DNA of 64,000 nucleotides from Magnolia sinica (GCF_029962835.1 NC_080588.1:47909001-47973000); one strand, 5' to 3'; shown: positions 23,099-36,249, counted from the stretch's first letter. Notes: generated by a model not told the origin, from the letters alone. Numbers and translations: made by a program.

Positions 23099-26000
23099 TG
23101 TCATGCCCCGAATTCGGAAACCGGGCTAACAAAATTTCCGATCGCCGAATCCGGCGCCAACAGCCTCCGTAGTACCCCATTCTCGGCTCCCGGCACCCAT
23201 AAACCAGGTTCCGATCCTGGAATACTACAAAGAGGATTTATAATCATCACTCTGATTTATAATGAGCATAACCAAAAGCATAACCCATAAACAATAACCA
23301 CAAGAACACCATCATAAAATCCACTATGATCAAAAACTTTTAAATACAATGTATCTGAAGGGAATACAAGATAATGCAAAAGATAGAAACTCCAGAAACT
23401 CGTCTGCACGCTCCTACTGTTACTATGATACGGCTGCGTCCTAGCGTCACCTGCACGTATCAATCGTGCATAAGCTTATAGAAAGCTTAGAAGGTGGTGT
23501 AGTGTGTGCGCAATATAAGCGTGCTCAAAATGCAAGGTCAGAGTAATGTGGAATCATGGTGATGAGTACATGAATACAATCAGCCGTATCAAGGCTATGC
23601 GGTGTAAGATATGAATGCTATCGGCCATAACACGGCCATACGATGCGAGATGCGACTCAAGCATACCAATCCTCATCATATATCAATACAGTTCTCATTC
23701 TGGATAATCACCGGGGTTCAATACACTCCAAATCGTACTGTCGCTCTCCTAGCCGCACAGTCCAAGTGAGCGTAAGAAACCTCACTATCCGCCTGACCAA
23801 TAGTCTGCCAATACCTATCCGGCACATCGATAGGGGACCCATTCACGAGCTGGTCAAACTCAGCCTAGTATTGCCCCTTACTCTCGAGTGAGTAAGGCCA
23901 CACCCCTTTCCAACCGACCACGACACAGTGGGAGACGCGGCCTCCTGGTATTCGGCCCTCGTGCACTCATATATCCACTCGGTCTCGACGTTGAAGTCAT
24001 CCTCTGGTACCATCGGGTTTAGAAATTTTTACCCAGGGACATCTATGGCGCCCGTATGCTAGAACCAAACATTTTCGGTATCCAACCCAGCCACCCATGA
24101 TGTGTCTATGGAGTTATGGCCCTGATGTTGCTAGGGCATACAATAATCATGATCACACAAATGCAAGTGCATGAATCACCCTACCAAACATGCAACAATC
24201 CTGCACGTACCGAGCGCTCATGTGGGGCAACTCCGCCTATCAGGGAGCCCATAAACGATCTACCCGAAGGCATATACTATTATCAGACACTTCTCATATC
24301 GGGCATACATATGATGCGTATGATCATGAATCATGGATCTATACTATACATGTTATGTGGTGATGGGCTCTGATCAAAATGAAAATGGGCCTAGACGGCC
24401 TATATACTACAGGTATGGGCCTATTAATGGGCCTTAGGGAGAGTCATAATGCGAACATTTAACCAACATTATCCTTACAATGTGGACATCAAACCAACAT
24501 TGCTCCCAAGGCACGGCCTGCCATGAATCACACATTGCAATGGGCCTTTTTACATCCTATTGGGCCTCGACCCAAGGACCCAAATACATCAAATGGGCTG
24601 CATAGCATGAGCCCCATATCTATATCAAGGTGGGCCTTAATGGGCCTCATATATGTATATCGAATAGGCCGCGCCAATTGGGCCTTACATACACTGCAAT
24701 GGCCATAACCCATGGGCCTTGCATGCGTCATAATGGGCCTCATAACCTGGCCATAAACATGGTAAATGGGCCAACCCAAATCTAAGTGGTGATAATGATT
24801 CCCTCCATTAAAATTCCTTAGGCTCGCCATAACATTTATTTCCCATTCAATCTGATCATAAGGTCCCAAGGGATTTTAATGGTAGCCGTTTAATCCTCAC
24901 CATGCTTCGTGGTCCACATGATAAATAGATCTATCTTATTTTTGTCTCAAGTCTTAAAAATGATCCTTTAAAAATGATTGGACAATTTAATGCAACACAT
25001 GTATCACGGCGGATTCCATATGGGAAGGATGGACGGCATGGATGAGGTACATACCTCGTGGTGGCGCACATGCTATGGAAGGTGTGGATTTATAACACGT
25101 ACATCAGTGGGTCTCATGTGGGGCCCACCTTAACGTTTATTTATCATCCAATCTATTCATAAGGTCACGTGGACCAGAGTAGGGCCTACTGGAATGTTTA
25201 TTTTCCATCCAAAATGGGCCCACCCTAATGTTTATTTTCCATCAAATCTGTTCATATGGTCACGTGGACCTGGGCCCACCGTGATATGTATTTGCCATCC
25301 AACGTATACATGGGGCCCACCGTGATATTTATCTGACATCCAACCTGTTTAAAAGGTCACGTGGACCTGGGAAAATGGGGGCCCACTGGGATGTTTATTT
25401 GCCACCTAACTGTTCATAGGGTCACGGTCAGGGGCCCACTGTAATGTGGTTCGCCAATCCAGTCCACCCATTATGTGTGTCCCACTTAACTGAGGGTTTA
25501 GACCAAGTTTCAGCCACATCCAAATTTCAAGTAGGCCCCACCAAGTGTTTTTATATGTTTAGGCATATCTTCACATGATTTTAGATGGTATGGCCCAACT
25601 GAGTTCCGTATACAGCTGATTTTTGGGGTGGTCTCCTGGTCCGAGGGGACCCATCAAATGCATGGTGTTGATGTATGAAACGCATCGTGGTGGGGTCCAT
25701 GGCTAGGACCCGTGGGTCCTTGCTAGGCCGTCCGTCTGCTAACGCCGCAGGCAGCTCCCGCGCATCTCTAGCGTGCCAGTGGCAGCAACGCTGCCTGCTT
25801 GTTTTGGTTTTTTTTTTTTTGAAAATATAAAATTCCATGGTTTTTCCCCTGCAGGGCCCACATTAGATGAATCCACTCCAACCATCGGATTCCACGGTCC
25901 AAGACCGACCAAATGAGTCTAATATACGGCCTGTTTTTGGCGAATAAAAGGATCAAGGTGCGTTTCAATGGTAATACTGCTATTTCCTATGGTACGGCCC

Positions 26001-26289
26001 GCCAAAAAATGGGTTCAGCTTCATTTTTCGGCTCAACTCCTAAAATGAGCTGAAGAATGGAATGGATGGCGTGGATCGGCCCTATACATCAAGGTGGAGC
26101 CTACATGGGAAGCCTATCCCAAAACTTTTATTTCTCTTTTTGTTAGCTTTATTAGTACACACCCATGTCAGTACATACACTCCATGTTAGCCAACCCTCT
26201 GCCTCACGTCCAGCGTCCAGAGATGTTGGACGGCTGGGATAGACATAGCATCATGGTGGGTCCCACATGTACGTGGCCCACCTACACCT

Positions 26290-26452
26290 ATATACATTAT
26301 ATATATATATATATATCTTATAATATATTTATAATATATATTATATTATATATCATATATATATTATATATATATATATATATCTTATAATATATTTATA
26401 ATATATATTATATTATATATCATATATATATTATATAAAATATAACATATAA
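26290..26452. repeat. (TA)n-rich microsatellite
   Basis: About 160 bp of almost pure TATA repeats with short interruptions, partly duplicated in itself. The corresponding place in solo LTR B (30481-30582) is shorter, so the tract has expanded in this copy. Confidence 0.9.
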
Positions 26453-26584
26453 TAAGAAGAGCATTGGGTCCATTTTAACAGTGGATGGTGTGGATCTTCA
26501 CCTACAATAAGGTGGGCCACACCGTCTGATGTTGATGAACGGAGTAGATATCACACATTTTGGTGGGATCCACACCATCACAAT

Positions 26585-26587
<3 letters not shown>

Positions 26588-26625
<38 letters not shown>
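26588..26625. repeat. (GA)n microsatellite
   Basis: About 19 uninterrupted GA units within solo LTR A. The homologous position in LTR B (30700-30737) has an imperfect GA tract. Confidence 0.9.
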
Positions 26626-26630
<5 letters not shown>

Positions 26631-27425
26631 GAGACACGGTGATGGAGAGGAGGGACCCCGCCACTATGGGCCCTCCATTGATACGACACATACATCAAGT
26701 GGGTCCCACAACAAGTGGACCCTAAATTTTAAAATTAACGGTGGATCACCCACCTCTAGGCCTCATCCTTGCTCCCTTAGCCTTCTATGCTCCTTGCCTT
26801 GTCTTTTGATGGTGGTTAATGAAAGATGAATGGTTGAGATGGGAGTTGAGAGGGTGGGCCACACTTGGAGTTGAGAGAGAGTGTTTGGACGTTGGAATTT
26901 TGGGTTGCTTGAGAAATTTGAGAAATGAGAGAGAGGGAGTGAGGTGATGGGAATAATATGGGTGGGGTGATGTAAGGAAGGGTATGGGTTGGGTTGAAAA
27001 TTTGTAAAGGGGGTATGGTTGTGATTGAAATTGTGTAAAGGGGAATGGTGAGGTGGAGAGAGAGTGGACTTTTGAAAAAAGTAGGGATGGGTTGTTGTAC
27101 TTGGGGCATGGTGTGTACTTGACATTGATTGATGGGATATATCATAGAGATTCCCTCGATAATCGCAACGTGCGACATTTCTTCGGAATGAACGCGGCTC
27201 ACATCTCCTGGCCTAGGCATCGGTTCGGTGTGCAAGTCACGACATTGGAACCGCGGCGACGACGCGGTCACTATGATACAAGTTTCAGTTCGAGCCAACT
27301 TTGGTATGCGGGACCCGGCTTAAGATCGCGCGCAAACATCGGATACGGTGGAAAGGTTGCCAGAATTCGACCGGAAGGACCGCGGAAGCATACGGAACGG
27401 TACGGACTAGGGTACAGGTCTTACA

Positions 27426-27498
27426 TGTTAGTACACCCATTGTCAGTTCACACTTCACTGTTAGCCACCCCCACTAGGGAATCGATACCAAGACCTTG
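27426..27498 (-). mobile_element. SINE, middle piece (2 of 3) with B box
   Basis: These 73 bp lie between two solo LTRs. On the minus strand they contain GGTATCGATTCCC (27489-27477), a good match to the RNA polymerase III B box (GGTTCGANTCC). The piece matches 32199-32273 closely. It ends on the right at CCTTG, the left copy of the target duplication of solo LTR B. Confidence 0.8.
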
Positions 27499-30400
27499 TG
27501 TCACGCCCCGAACTCGGAAACCGGGCTCACAAAATTCCTGATCGCCGAATCCGGCGCCGACAGCCTCCGTAAAATCCAATTCTCGGATCCCGGCATCCAT
27601 TCACCAGGTTCCGATCCTGGGATACTAAAAGGAGGATTTATAATCATCAGTCTGATTCATAATGAGCATAACAAAAGCATAACCCACAAACAATAAGCAC
27701 AAGAACACCACCACAAAATTCACTATGATCAAAAACTTTTTAGTACAATGCGACAAAAAGGGAAAAATACAATGTAGTGCAAAAGATAGAAACTCCGAAG
27801 CTCGTCTGCACGGTCCAACTACGGCAAGACTATGGCTGCGACTGCGTCCTGGCGTCACCTGCACGCATCAATCGTGCATAAGCTTATAAAAAGCTTAGAG
27901 GGTGGTGTAAGTATGTGCGCAATATAAGCGTGCTCAAAATGCAAGGTCAGAGTAATGCGGAATCATGGTGATGAGTACATGAATGCAATCAGCCGTACCA
28001 AGGCTATGCGGTGCAAGATATGAATGCCATAGGCCATAACACGGCCATGCGATGTGAAATACAACTCAAGCATGCCAGTCCTCAACATGTGTCAGTACAG
28101 TTCTCATTCAAGATAATCACCGGGGTTCAATACACTCCAAATGGCACTGTCGCTCTCCTAGCCGCACAGTCCAAGTGAGCGTAAGAAACCTCACTATCCG
28201 CCTGGCCAATAGTCTGCCAATACCTATCCGGCACGTCGATAGCGGACCCATTCGCGAGCTGGTCAAACTCAGCCTAGTATTGCCCCTTACCCTCGGGCGA
28301 GTAAGGCCACACTCCTTTCCAACCGACCACGACACAGTGGGAGACGCGGACTCCTGGTATTCGGCCCTCGTGCGCTCATATATCCAGTCGGTCTCGACAT
28401 TGGAGTCATCCTCTGGTACCATCGGGTTTAGGGATTTTCACCCAGGGACGTCTATGGCGCCCGTATGCTAGAACCAAATATTTTCGGTTTCCAATCCTGC
28501 CATCCACGATGTGTCTGTGGAGGCTATGGCCTTGATGTGGCTAGGGCATACAGTAACTACAATCACACAAATGCAAGTGCATGAATCACACTATCAGTCA
28601 TGCAACAGCCCTGTATATACCATGCACTTATATGAGGTAACTCCGCCTATCAGGGAGCCCATAAACAGTCTATCCAAAGGTATATGCTATGATCAGTCAC
28701 TCCTCACATCAGGCATACATATGGTGCGAATGATCATGAATCATGGATCTATACTAAACATGTATAAAGAGATGGGCTCTAGGTATAATGGAGATGGCCC
28801 TAGACGGCCTACTTACCATAATTATGGGCCTATCAGTGGGCCTTAGGGAGAATTATAATGCGGACATTTAACCAACATTATCTATTCAATGTGGACATCA
28901 AACCAACATTTGCTCCCAAGGGATGGCCTTCCATGAATCACACATTGTAATGGGCCTTTTGTACATCTAATTGGGCCTTGACCCAAAGACCCAAATTCAT
29001 CAAACGGGCTACATAACATGAGCCACATCTCTATATCAAGGTGGGCCTCAATGGGCCTCATAATATGGGCCTAATACAAATCAAGGTGGGCCTCAACAAG
29101 GACTACTAATGCATGAAGATGGGCCTCCATAATGAGCCTTAAATTATCTCCAAAACAGTTGGACAGTTGGATGAAACACATACATTATGATGGAGCCCAC
29201 ACTAATAGAGGTGTAGTTTACAATACTTATATAAGTGGGGCCCACCAAAATGCTCATTTTCCACCCAGCTTAAGGCCCAATATAATGTTTATTTTCCACC
29301 CAACTTAAGGCCCAATATAATGTTTATTTTCCACCCAACTATTCATAGGGTCATGTGGACCAGGGTAGAGCCCACTGTATTTTTTTTTTTTCATCCAATC
29401 TATCCATAAGGTCACGTGGGCCTGGATAGGGCCCACTGTAATATTTGTTTTCCATACAACCTGTTGATGGGACCGTGTGGACCAAGGGCCCACTGAAATG
29501 TTTATTTCTCATACAACCTGTTCACAGGGCCACGTGGTGAAGGGGCCCACCGAAATGTTTATTTTTCATCTAACCTGTTGGGCCGGTCACGTGGGCTGGG
29601 AGCCCACTGTGACGTTTATTTTAACGTCCAACCTGTTGATAAGGTCATTGGACCTTGGGGCGGATGTGGGGCCCACCGAAATGTGGTTCACAAATCCAGC
29701 CCATTCATTGTGTGTGTCCCACAAATGTAAGGGTCCAATTCAAGTTTCAATCACATCCAAAACTCAGGTAGGCCCCACCAACGATTTTTATATGTTTTAG
29801 GCATGTCTTCACATGATTTTAGATGGTATGGCCCGCCTGAGTTCTGTTTTTGGCTGAATTTCTGGATGGACGACTGGTCCGAGGGGACTCATCAAATGCA
29901 CGGTGCTGATGGTCGAACGCATCAAAGTGGGGCCCACAGCTGGGGCCGTGACCCCAGCCCGTCCGCCCGTCCATGACCAGCGCAGGCAGCGCCTGCATAA
30001 GCACTGACAGCAGCAGCAGCTCTGCTGCTTTCTTTTTTTTTTTTTTTTCCTACAGATTTTAGTAGATGGGGCCCGCTTCAGTAAGATCCACACCAGCCAT
30101 TAGTCCCTGTGGCTCGATACAAACCCATAGAGTCCAATATTGGGTTGTTTCAGATATACAGGAGCATTAAGGAGTAAATCAAAGGTAGGAAACTCGTTCA
30201 CTATGCTATGGCCCACCATAAGTTCAGATTGAGATCATTTTTCGGCTCAACACCTAAAATGATCTGAGAAATAGGGTGGTTGGCTTGGATTGCATAAAAG
30301 CATCAAGGTGGGGCCTGCATGAGTGGCCCACCTCTCCCTACTCTAGGCTAGCTCGTTAGTACAACCCATGCCAGTTTACACTTAACTGTTTGCCAACGTC

Positions 30401-31542
30401 CAGCGTCCAGGGACGCTGGACGGCATGCATAAACACATTGTTGTGGTGGGTCCCACATAGATGTGGCCCACCAACATATATGCATATAATATATATATTA
30501 TATTATATATATAATACATATTATATTATATATATTATATAAAATATAACATATATACATATATTTATATATATATAAATACATTGGGTCCATCCAAACA
30601 ATGGATGGTGTGGATCATCACCTGCAACAGAGTGGGTCACACCGTCTGATGTAGATGGACGGGGTAGATGTAGCACATATTGGTGGGATCCACACCATTA
30701 CAAAGAAAGAGAGAAAGAGAGAGATAGAGAGAGATATACGGTGAGATAGAGGAACCCCGCCACTATAGGCCCTCTTGATTAAATCACATACATCCAAATG
30801 GGTCCCACCAACAAGTGGGCCCTAAAATTTAAAATAATGACGAATCACCCACCTTATCTTCCTTCTTCTTGGTCCTTTAGACTCCAATGCTCCTTAGCTT
30901 CAACTTTGATGGAGGTTGATGGACTTTTGATGGTGGGGATGAGAGATGAGAGGGTGCAGATGGAAGATGGAAGGTGGGCCACACTTGAGAGGGAGAGGAA
31001 GCTTGGACGTTTGAGGCTTGGGGTTGCTTGGAGATTTTGAGAAATGAGGGAGAGAAAGAAGATATGGATGGGTGAGGTAAGGTGATGGAGTGATGGGTGA
31101 TGGGTTGGGTTGAAATTTTTGAAAAGGGGTATGGTTGTTGTTGAAAATGAGAAAAGAGGAGTGGTGAGGTGGAAAGAAGGTGGACTTTTGAAAAAGGAGG
31201 GAATGGGTTGATGTACTTGAGGTAAGGCTTGCATTTATGATTGATTGATGGGACTTATAGTAGAGATTTTCTCAAAATCCGCAACGCGCGGTGTTTCTTC
31301 GGAATAAACGCAGATCGGCATCTTCTTGCCTGGGTATCGGTTCGGTGCGCAAGTCACGGCGTTGGAACTGCGGCGACGACGCGATCGCCAAGACATAAGT
31401 TTCGGATCGAGCTGACGTCGGTGTGCGGGACCTGGCTTAAGATCGCTCGCAAACGTCGGTTATGGTGCAAAGGTTGCCGAAATTTGACCGGAAGAACCGC
31501 GGAAGCCAACGGAACAGTACGGACTAGGACATGGGTCTTACA
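27499..31542 (+). mobile_element. solo LTR B (4044 bp)
   Basis: It starts TGTCACGCCCCGAACTCGG and ends GGGTCTTACA. It is flanked by CCTTG (27494-27498) and CCTCG (31543-31547), a 5-bp duplication with one change. It has no internal genes. It belongs to the same family and lies in the same orientation as solo LTR A, which lies 73 bp to the left. Because each has its own duplication, they are two separate insertions and not the two LTRs of one element. Confidence 0.8.
30485..30582. repeat. (TA)n-rich microsatellite
   Basis: A TA-rich tract of about 100 bp inside solo LTR B, homologous to the longer tract at 26290-26452. Confidence 0.85.
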
Positions 31543-31612
31543 CCTCGGTGTTGAAATGAGGTATCTTTCACTCAGTCTACCACTTGAGCTATGGATCAGG
31601 GTGTATAGTAAC
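31543..31612 (-). mobile_element. SINE, 5' tRNA-like piece (3 of 3) with A box
   Basis: On the minus strand TAGCTCAAGTGGTAGA (31591-31576) matches the RNA polymerase III A box (TRGCNNAGYNGG). With both solo LTRs and one copy of each duplication removed, the A box and the B box at 27489 are about 53 nt apart, which fits a tRNA-derived promoter. The 5' end is set approximately. The whole SINE would be about 165-175 bp plus tail. Confidence 0.75.
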
Positions 31613-32182
31613 GGCTTACACTAGGAAATGTAAATTGACAGGATAATTTGAAAAGGTAATTGAAAGATATATTCGGTTTGTTTGGGTTAGTATGAGACCA
31701 TTTTTCTTGCTATAATCCATTTTTATTTATAAATCTGATCTAACTGTTTTGGATCATTCTCACGTTCTTACGATTACTGTAAATATCTCTACTACTTGAT
31801 TTCTGAATGCTTCTTACGTTCTGCTTCCTTTAATTCCCCTTGAGCCACCTGTCGCGTGGTCGCCCGGGCTTAGTTGCTTTTACTTATGTCACTTGTCATG
31901 CGGCCATTCGATCTCGGTTGCTTCTCCTCCCGACCGCTCTAGCCATATATGACACTAGTTGATACGTCATGGCTCTATTTCCTAATAAATCTTCTCCGTA
32001 GATATATGCAGATCTTAGAACATACCATATATACATATCTAGATAAAACGTAACCTACTTTGATTGGTTGCTGCAGGGCACGGCCGAAATGGGGATGACC
32101 AGAGCCCACCACATCAACAGTACATATCACCGACTCATAAGCCCCATTAGTACACAAAAGCAAACATGTGAACCTTGGCCCA
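31613..32182. other. no gene seen
   Basis: No coding sequence or named repeat is recognised between the two SINE copies. Confidence 0.5.
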
Positions 32183-32289
32183 TCCACCAACCTTTATCGA
32201 TTCCCTAGAGGGGGTGGCTAACAGTGTAGCGTGAACTCACAGTGGGTGTACTAACAAGCTAACAAAAAAAAAATCCACCAACCTTTATC
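32183..32289 (+). mobile_element. 5'-truncated SINE with perfect target duplication
   Basis: The body (32199-32273) begins inside the B box (GATTCCCTAG), runs through GGGTGGCTAACAGTG and ends in an A tract. It is flanked by a perfect 16-bp direct repeat at 32183-32198 and 32274-32289 (TCCACCAACCTTTATC). This is the hallmark of LINE-driven retroposition. It is the same family as the split SINE at 23071-31612 but in the opposite orientation. Confidence 0.9.
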
Positions 32290-34057
32290 TTCTACAAGTG
32301 GGCCCATGCCTTATTGATCAAGAGCTCAAATTCAAGGCATAAGATGTATATCCTACGTGGAACTTTGACTTGTCATTTGGAACCGTCCATCTACCTGAAA
32401 CTAGAGTAGATGGAAGATGGTTCCAAAATACACACAGATCTGATGATCCGGGCCACCTGACGGGTGCCGTTCAATGATAACAATACAAAGAAGGAAATTC
32501 CATAAATTTGATAAATAGGATCGTCTAATTTAGGTGAGGTTTGAAACATGATCCATCCATGGTAGACCCACCCCCAATTGATACAGTTCTCCCTCCTTTT
32601 TCCATTTTACTAGTTAGACCGGTCAAAGTCAATGAAGGGATTGCCGGATTGCTACGGAGCTTTAGCATTGACGCAAAATATGACATAAATGTATAGACTT
32701 TCATAATTCTCACTAATCTTGTGAGTTTGCCGCTGTTTATAAAATGTTAGGCAGATGTACGCGTAGCTTAATTTAGAACGTTGGAATAATATATGAGTTC
32801 ACACGTTATAAAACGATAGGAAGTTGTACGCGTCGGCCATTTCAGAACGTTGAAATCATGTGCCCATTGTGGGCCGAACGTTGCCGGAAGGATGATGCCT
32901 TACAATCTGTTTTTACCCATAGAATTTTATTGCTGACCTGTTTTCTTTTTAGCCATCCATTTCATGGCCCATCAGTTGAGCTGTGAGGATTATCCTTACA
33001 TCCCGTTGGGACTTTTAGCAATTGGAATTGGGTTCTTCTCAATGACTCAAAGCCCTTTATATGATAGATATTTGGGTGAGGAATTTCATAAAATCTACTA
33101 AAGAGTATGATAACCGTCCATTTTCAAAGCAAAAGAGGCACATGTAAAGGGGTTAAAGTAACACGACGTGAGAGATTTTAATTGTTGTCTATCGACAATA
33201 AAACGCTGAGACTAATCGAATGAACGGTTTAGATCACTGGAAGACGACCCAGATTCAAAGGTTAATGTCCCAGACGTATCATATTGCAATGCGCTGAGAT
33301 GCATTTGAAATAAACCTTTTTCAGTTATGATCTGACAAATGAAAAGTCTCCTAGATTGGAAGATCCTAGCCTACCATTGCTGGGCCTTATTACTCTTTCT
33401 AACTATATTTTACTGGCAACGGATAAATTTTCATAATTCTTCACAAGGGAGATTTTTCTGGGAAAGATCCGTTTACCCAACGGTTTGGATCATTTAACTA
33501 CAGGGACTATCCATCCAAACTGAAAACTCGAGTATTCTGTCCACATCCTCGGTTCGAGTATGGTACATTTAGCTGGTGGACGATTGGAACATGCAACGCG
33601 TGATGATTAAAAAAAGAACAAGTTGGACCTAGAAATGCCATTTCAAAGTAAACCAACATTGGTTCGTTGCAATGCACCGCCCTGCCTTGATGTGTATATA
33701 CAGTTGTAATAAAGTTTTAAAAAGGTCCACATTGTCCTATGAGGATTGTAGAGTCCATCTACGTGAGATGCAAGAGATCAACGGTTCCAATTAATGAGCC
33801 ATGGGCTCCACTTGTCAGAACTGAGAACTGGAGTACACTGACCAAGTGCATCCTATAATATTAATTCCTATCTGATGAGTGGATCGGCCAGATCTTCGTA
33901 CAAGTTATTCCTCGTGGTGGACCAAACTCTTGAACGGTTGGATGTAGTGCATACTTGACAGGTAGGCGGTTATCCGCTAGCTGGACGGTAACTTATCATC
34001 CAACTAGCCGTTTTTGAAATTGAGTTTGAAGTTTGAACACTCGTATTAAATAAAATA
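32290..34057. other. no gene seen
   Basis: These 1.8 kb hold no reading frame with recognisable content on either strand and no clear repeat. Short 'GGGCCCAC'-like words hint at old repeat debris. Confidence 0.5.
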
Positions 34058-34066
34058 TTAAACAAT

Positions 34067-34579
34067 GGGAGCGGATTACGTTAGACACGGGATCGACCGA
34101 GATGGGTGGTACCCCTGACTGTGGAGCCCACTGTGATGTATGTGAGTATGTCCACGCCTTCCATCCTTATTGAAAGCTCATTTTAGGGTGATAAAAAAAA
34201 TGAAGCAATTGTAAATCCCATATGGACCATAATACGGGAAACAGTGGTGATTGACCATTAAAATTTTCTTATGGGCCACAAAAGCTTTGGCTGAAGATGA
34301 TATTTTTGTGGTCTCTTCATTTAGGTGTTTGTGACCTTATCAACGGGTTAGATGGCAAATAAACAATCTGGAGGAATCCATGGAGTTTTTAATGGTAGGG
34401 ATTTAATCACGACTGTTTCATGTGGTGTGTTCCACCTAATATTTGAGCCAGGTTCATTTTCTGGATCGAGTCCTAAATGATTGGACAGTGTGAATTTAAG
34501 GCACATACATCACTGTGAGCCTCATAGCCAGGGATCCTACCACCTCCATGGAGCAAGGGGTCTCACCTAATCCGCTCCC
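34067..34579. mobile_element. MITE of the GGGCCCAC family (copy A)
   Basis: The left end GGGAGCGGATTACGTTAGAC and the right end (reverse complement GGGAGCGGATTAGGTGAGAC) form an inverted repeat of about 20 bp with three differences. The flanks TTAAACAAT (34058-34066) and TTAAATAAA (34580-34588) match at 7 of 9 positions, as expected for an old Mutator-like 9-bp or hAT 8-bp duplication. Inside, the subterminal words CACTGTGATGTATGTG also face each other. There is no coding capacity. Confidence 0.7.
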
Positions 34580-35019
34580 TTAAATAAAGGTAAATTGATC
34601 AGATAATGAAAGAAAAAATTAGCACCGTGGACTCTTCCGTATTTTTTTTCTTTTTTCTTTTTTCTTTTTTCAAACGCCCAAAAAACATAGGCTGCTGGAG
34701 GATGTTTTGAAGTCATGGAAATAGGGCTACGGACAAAAAAACCTTTGGTCTTTAATGTGAGTGTATTTTCGCCTTTACGGGTTTGTCTCGCACAGGTAAA
34801 AGTGTAGTTTGGCTTAATAGGTTTTGTTTGGGTCCAATAAAATACGGTAGGTGCTCCGTCGGGTCCATAATAAGAACTCACCCATGAAAAGGCTATATCC
34901 GTAAAAAAGGTAGCCCCATCCAATCATGTGGGCCCACTGATACGGCCGTTGGGTCATGCTGTGCGGGTGGATCGGCTTGATTTTTATAACAGGCTATCAT
35001 CATTTTCTGGCTCACCTTT
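34580..35019. other. no gene seen
   Basis: A (T/C) tract at 34641-34671 is the only structure noted. An open minus-strand frame over 34567-34923 contains no recognisable domain and is disregarded. Confidence 0.4.
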
Positions 35020-35495
35020 TCTACGGATAGGATTTTCTTCAAAAGCCTTTGGTGGGACATCCTGTGCTGTGATCCTAGTTGGGGCCCACCGTGATGTTTG
35101 TGAGAAATCCACTCCGTCCATCCATTTTTCCCTATCATCTCGGGATAAGAAATAAGAAATCAGGTGGATTCAAAACTCAAGCGGTTGAAATCTTTCTGAG
35201 CTCCACCTTGATGCTTATATACCATCCAAACCGTTTATAAGGTCATCACTAATGGGATGAAGTGAAAACACACAAACCTATCCTGATATGAAAATTTTGT
35301 GGCCATACAAATATTTCAGCGATGGTCACTGAATGCCCACTGTTTCCTGTCGTATGGCCGCCACCTTATTTTTAATTTCTTTTACTACAATATCCGGAAA
35401 AGCGAATGGATAGAGGGTATTTCTCAAAAACATTAACGTGGGCTCCACTTAACATTCCAGCGGAGTAACTTCCTGCCAAAAAGTATCTTCTACGT
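35020..35495. mobile_element. MITE-like repeat of the GGGCCCAC family (copy B)
   Basis: The words GGGGCCCACCGTGATGTTTG with TGAGAAATCC near 35081-35110, and their inverted counterparts near 35400-35455, face each other around a unique centre. Internal phrases (ACCATCCAAACCGTTTATAAGGTCA) recur in copies A and D. The ends are approximate, and no clean target duplication was found. Confidence 0.5.
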
Positions 35496-35498
35496 TTT

Positions 35499-35973
35499 GT
35501 ACACGGATTTCCTACCAGAGCCTTTCTCAACGGTTGCTGCGCTGGAAACTTAGCTGGGCCCACCGTTATGTTCTTAAAAAATCTAACTCGTTCATCCGTT
35601 CTGTCAGATCATTTAAGGGGTATCAAAGGCTCAAGTGAGCCAGTAAAGGAAAAGGTGCGTAGAGAATTTGCTACCGTTGAAACCTCCCCGGTTTACGGTA
35701 ATGTTTACATGCCATCCATACTGTTCATAACGTCACTACTGCTGGGATTAACTGAAAACAGAAATATTAGCCTGATTAAAAACTTCCGTGGCCCCACAAA
35801 TATTTCAACTATGGAAGTTCAATTCTCACGCTTTCGGCCGAGTTGAGTATTGAATCTGGTTCATTTTTGTCCCATCTCCTAAAATGATCTCAAAAAACGG
35901 ATGGACGGGGTGGATTTCTCATGAACACTATGTAAGGCCTTACCTAGGTTTCCGGCATTGGAAATCCGCGTCC
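35499..35973. mobile_element. MITE-like repeat of the GGGCCCAC family (copy C)
   Basis: The left end TACACGGATTTCC and the right end (reverse complement GGACGCGGATTTCC) form a short imperfect inverted repeat. Subterminal GGGCCCACCGTTATGTTC and its inverted counterpart lie inside. No target duplication is clear. Confidence 0.5.
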
Positions 35974-36151
35974 AACATTGTGGACACAGTCGCCGCATCG
36001 TACATCGAGCATACGACTTCATCCAGCCCATGATAAATTCGTCCCGCGTTTTGATGACTCTCCACGCAAACCATTGGTTGGAATCTTCGTAGAAGTCAAC
36101 AACGGCAGCACATACGTCTCATCCAGTCTGATTCACCGTCTTCTCTTTACA

Positions 36152-36157
36152 TATAAA
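36152..36157 (+). promoter_or_regulatory. TATA box of the C2-domain gene
   Basis: TATAAA within ACATATAAAGAA lies about 95 bp upstream of the ATG at 36250. A pyrimidine-rich leader (TTCTCCCTCTCACATC) follows at the distance expected for the start of transcription. Confidence 0.65.
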
Positions 36158-36249
36158 GAAGCCCATTTCATTCTCCCTCTCACATCTGTATGCATCTTCT
36201 CTCTCCCTACTCCAATTCATACCCATCATCTTCAGATTCTTCACCATCT

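Larger units (their letters stand above)
23099..27425 (+). mobile_element. solo LTR A (4327 bp)
   Basis: It starts TGTCATGCCCCGAATTCGG and ends GGTCTTACA, so it has TG...CA ends. A perfect 5-bp duplication TGTTA flanks it (23094-23098 and 27426-27430), which is diagnostic of an LTR retrotransposon insertion. No gag or pol sequence is found inside. It aligns throughout with solo LTR B (27499-31542); both share the same start, the same end and the GGGCCCAC-rich middle. It inserted into the SINE body. The family is probably Gypsy by the TGTCACGCCCCGA-type start, which is inference. Confidence 0.8.

Noticed and set aside
26094..27541. Several open frames in solo LTR A
   Set aside because: They cross (TA)n and (GA)n tracts and have no domain; the homologous parts of LTR B are not open in the same way.
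23099..31542. The two 4-kb repeats as the 5' and 3' LTRs of one element
   Set aside because: The 73 bp between them is SINE sequence, has no primer binding site or polypurine tract, and each repeat has its own different 5-bp duplication.
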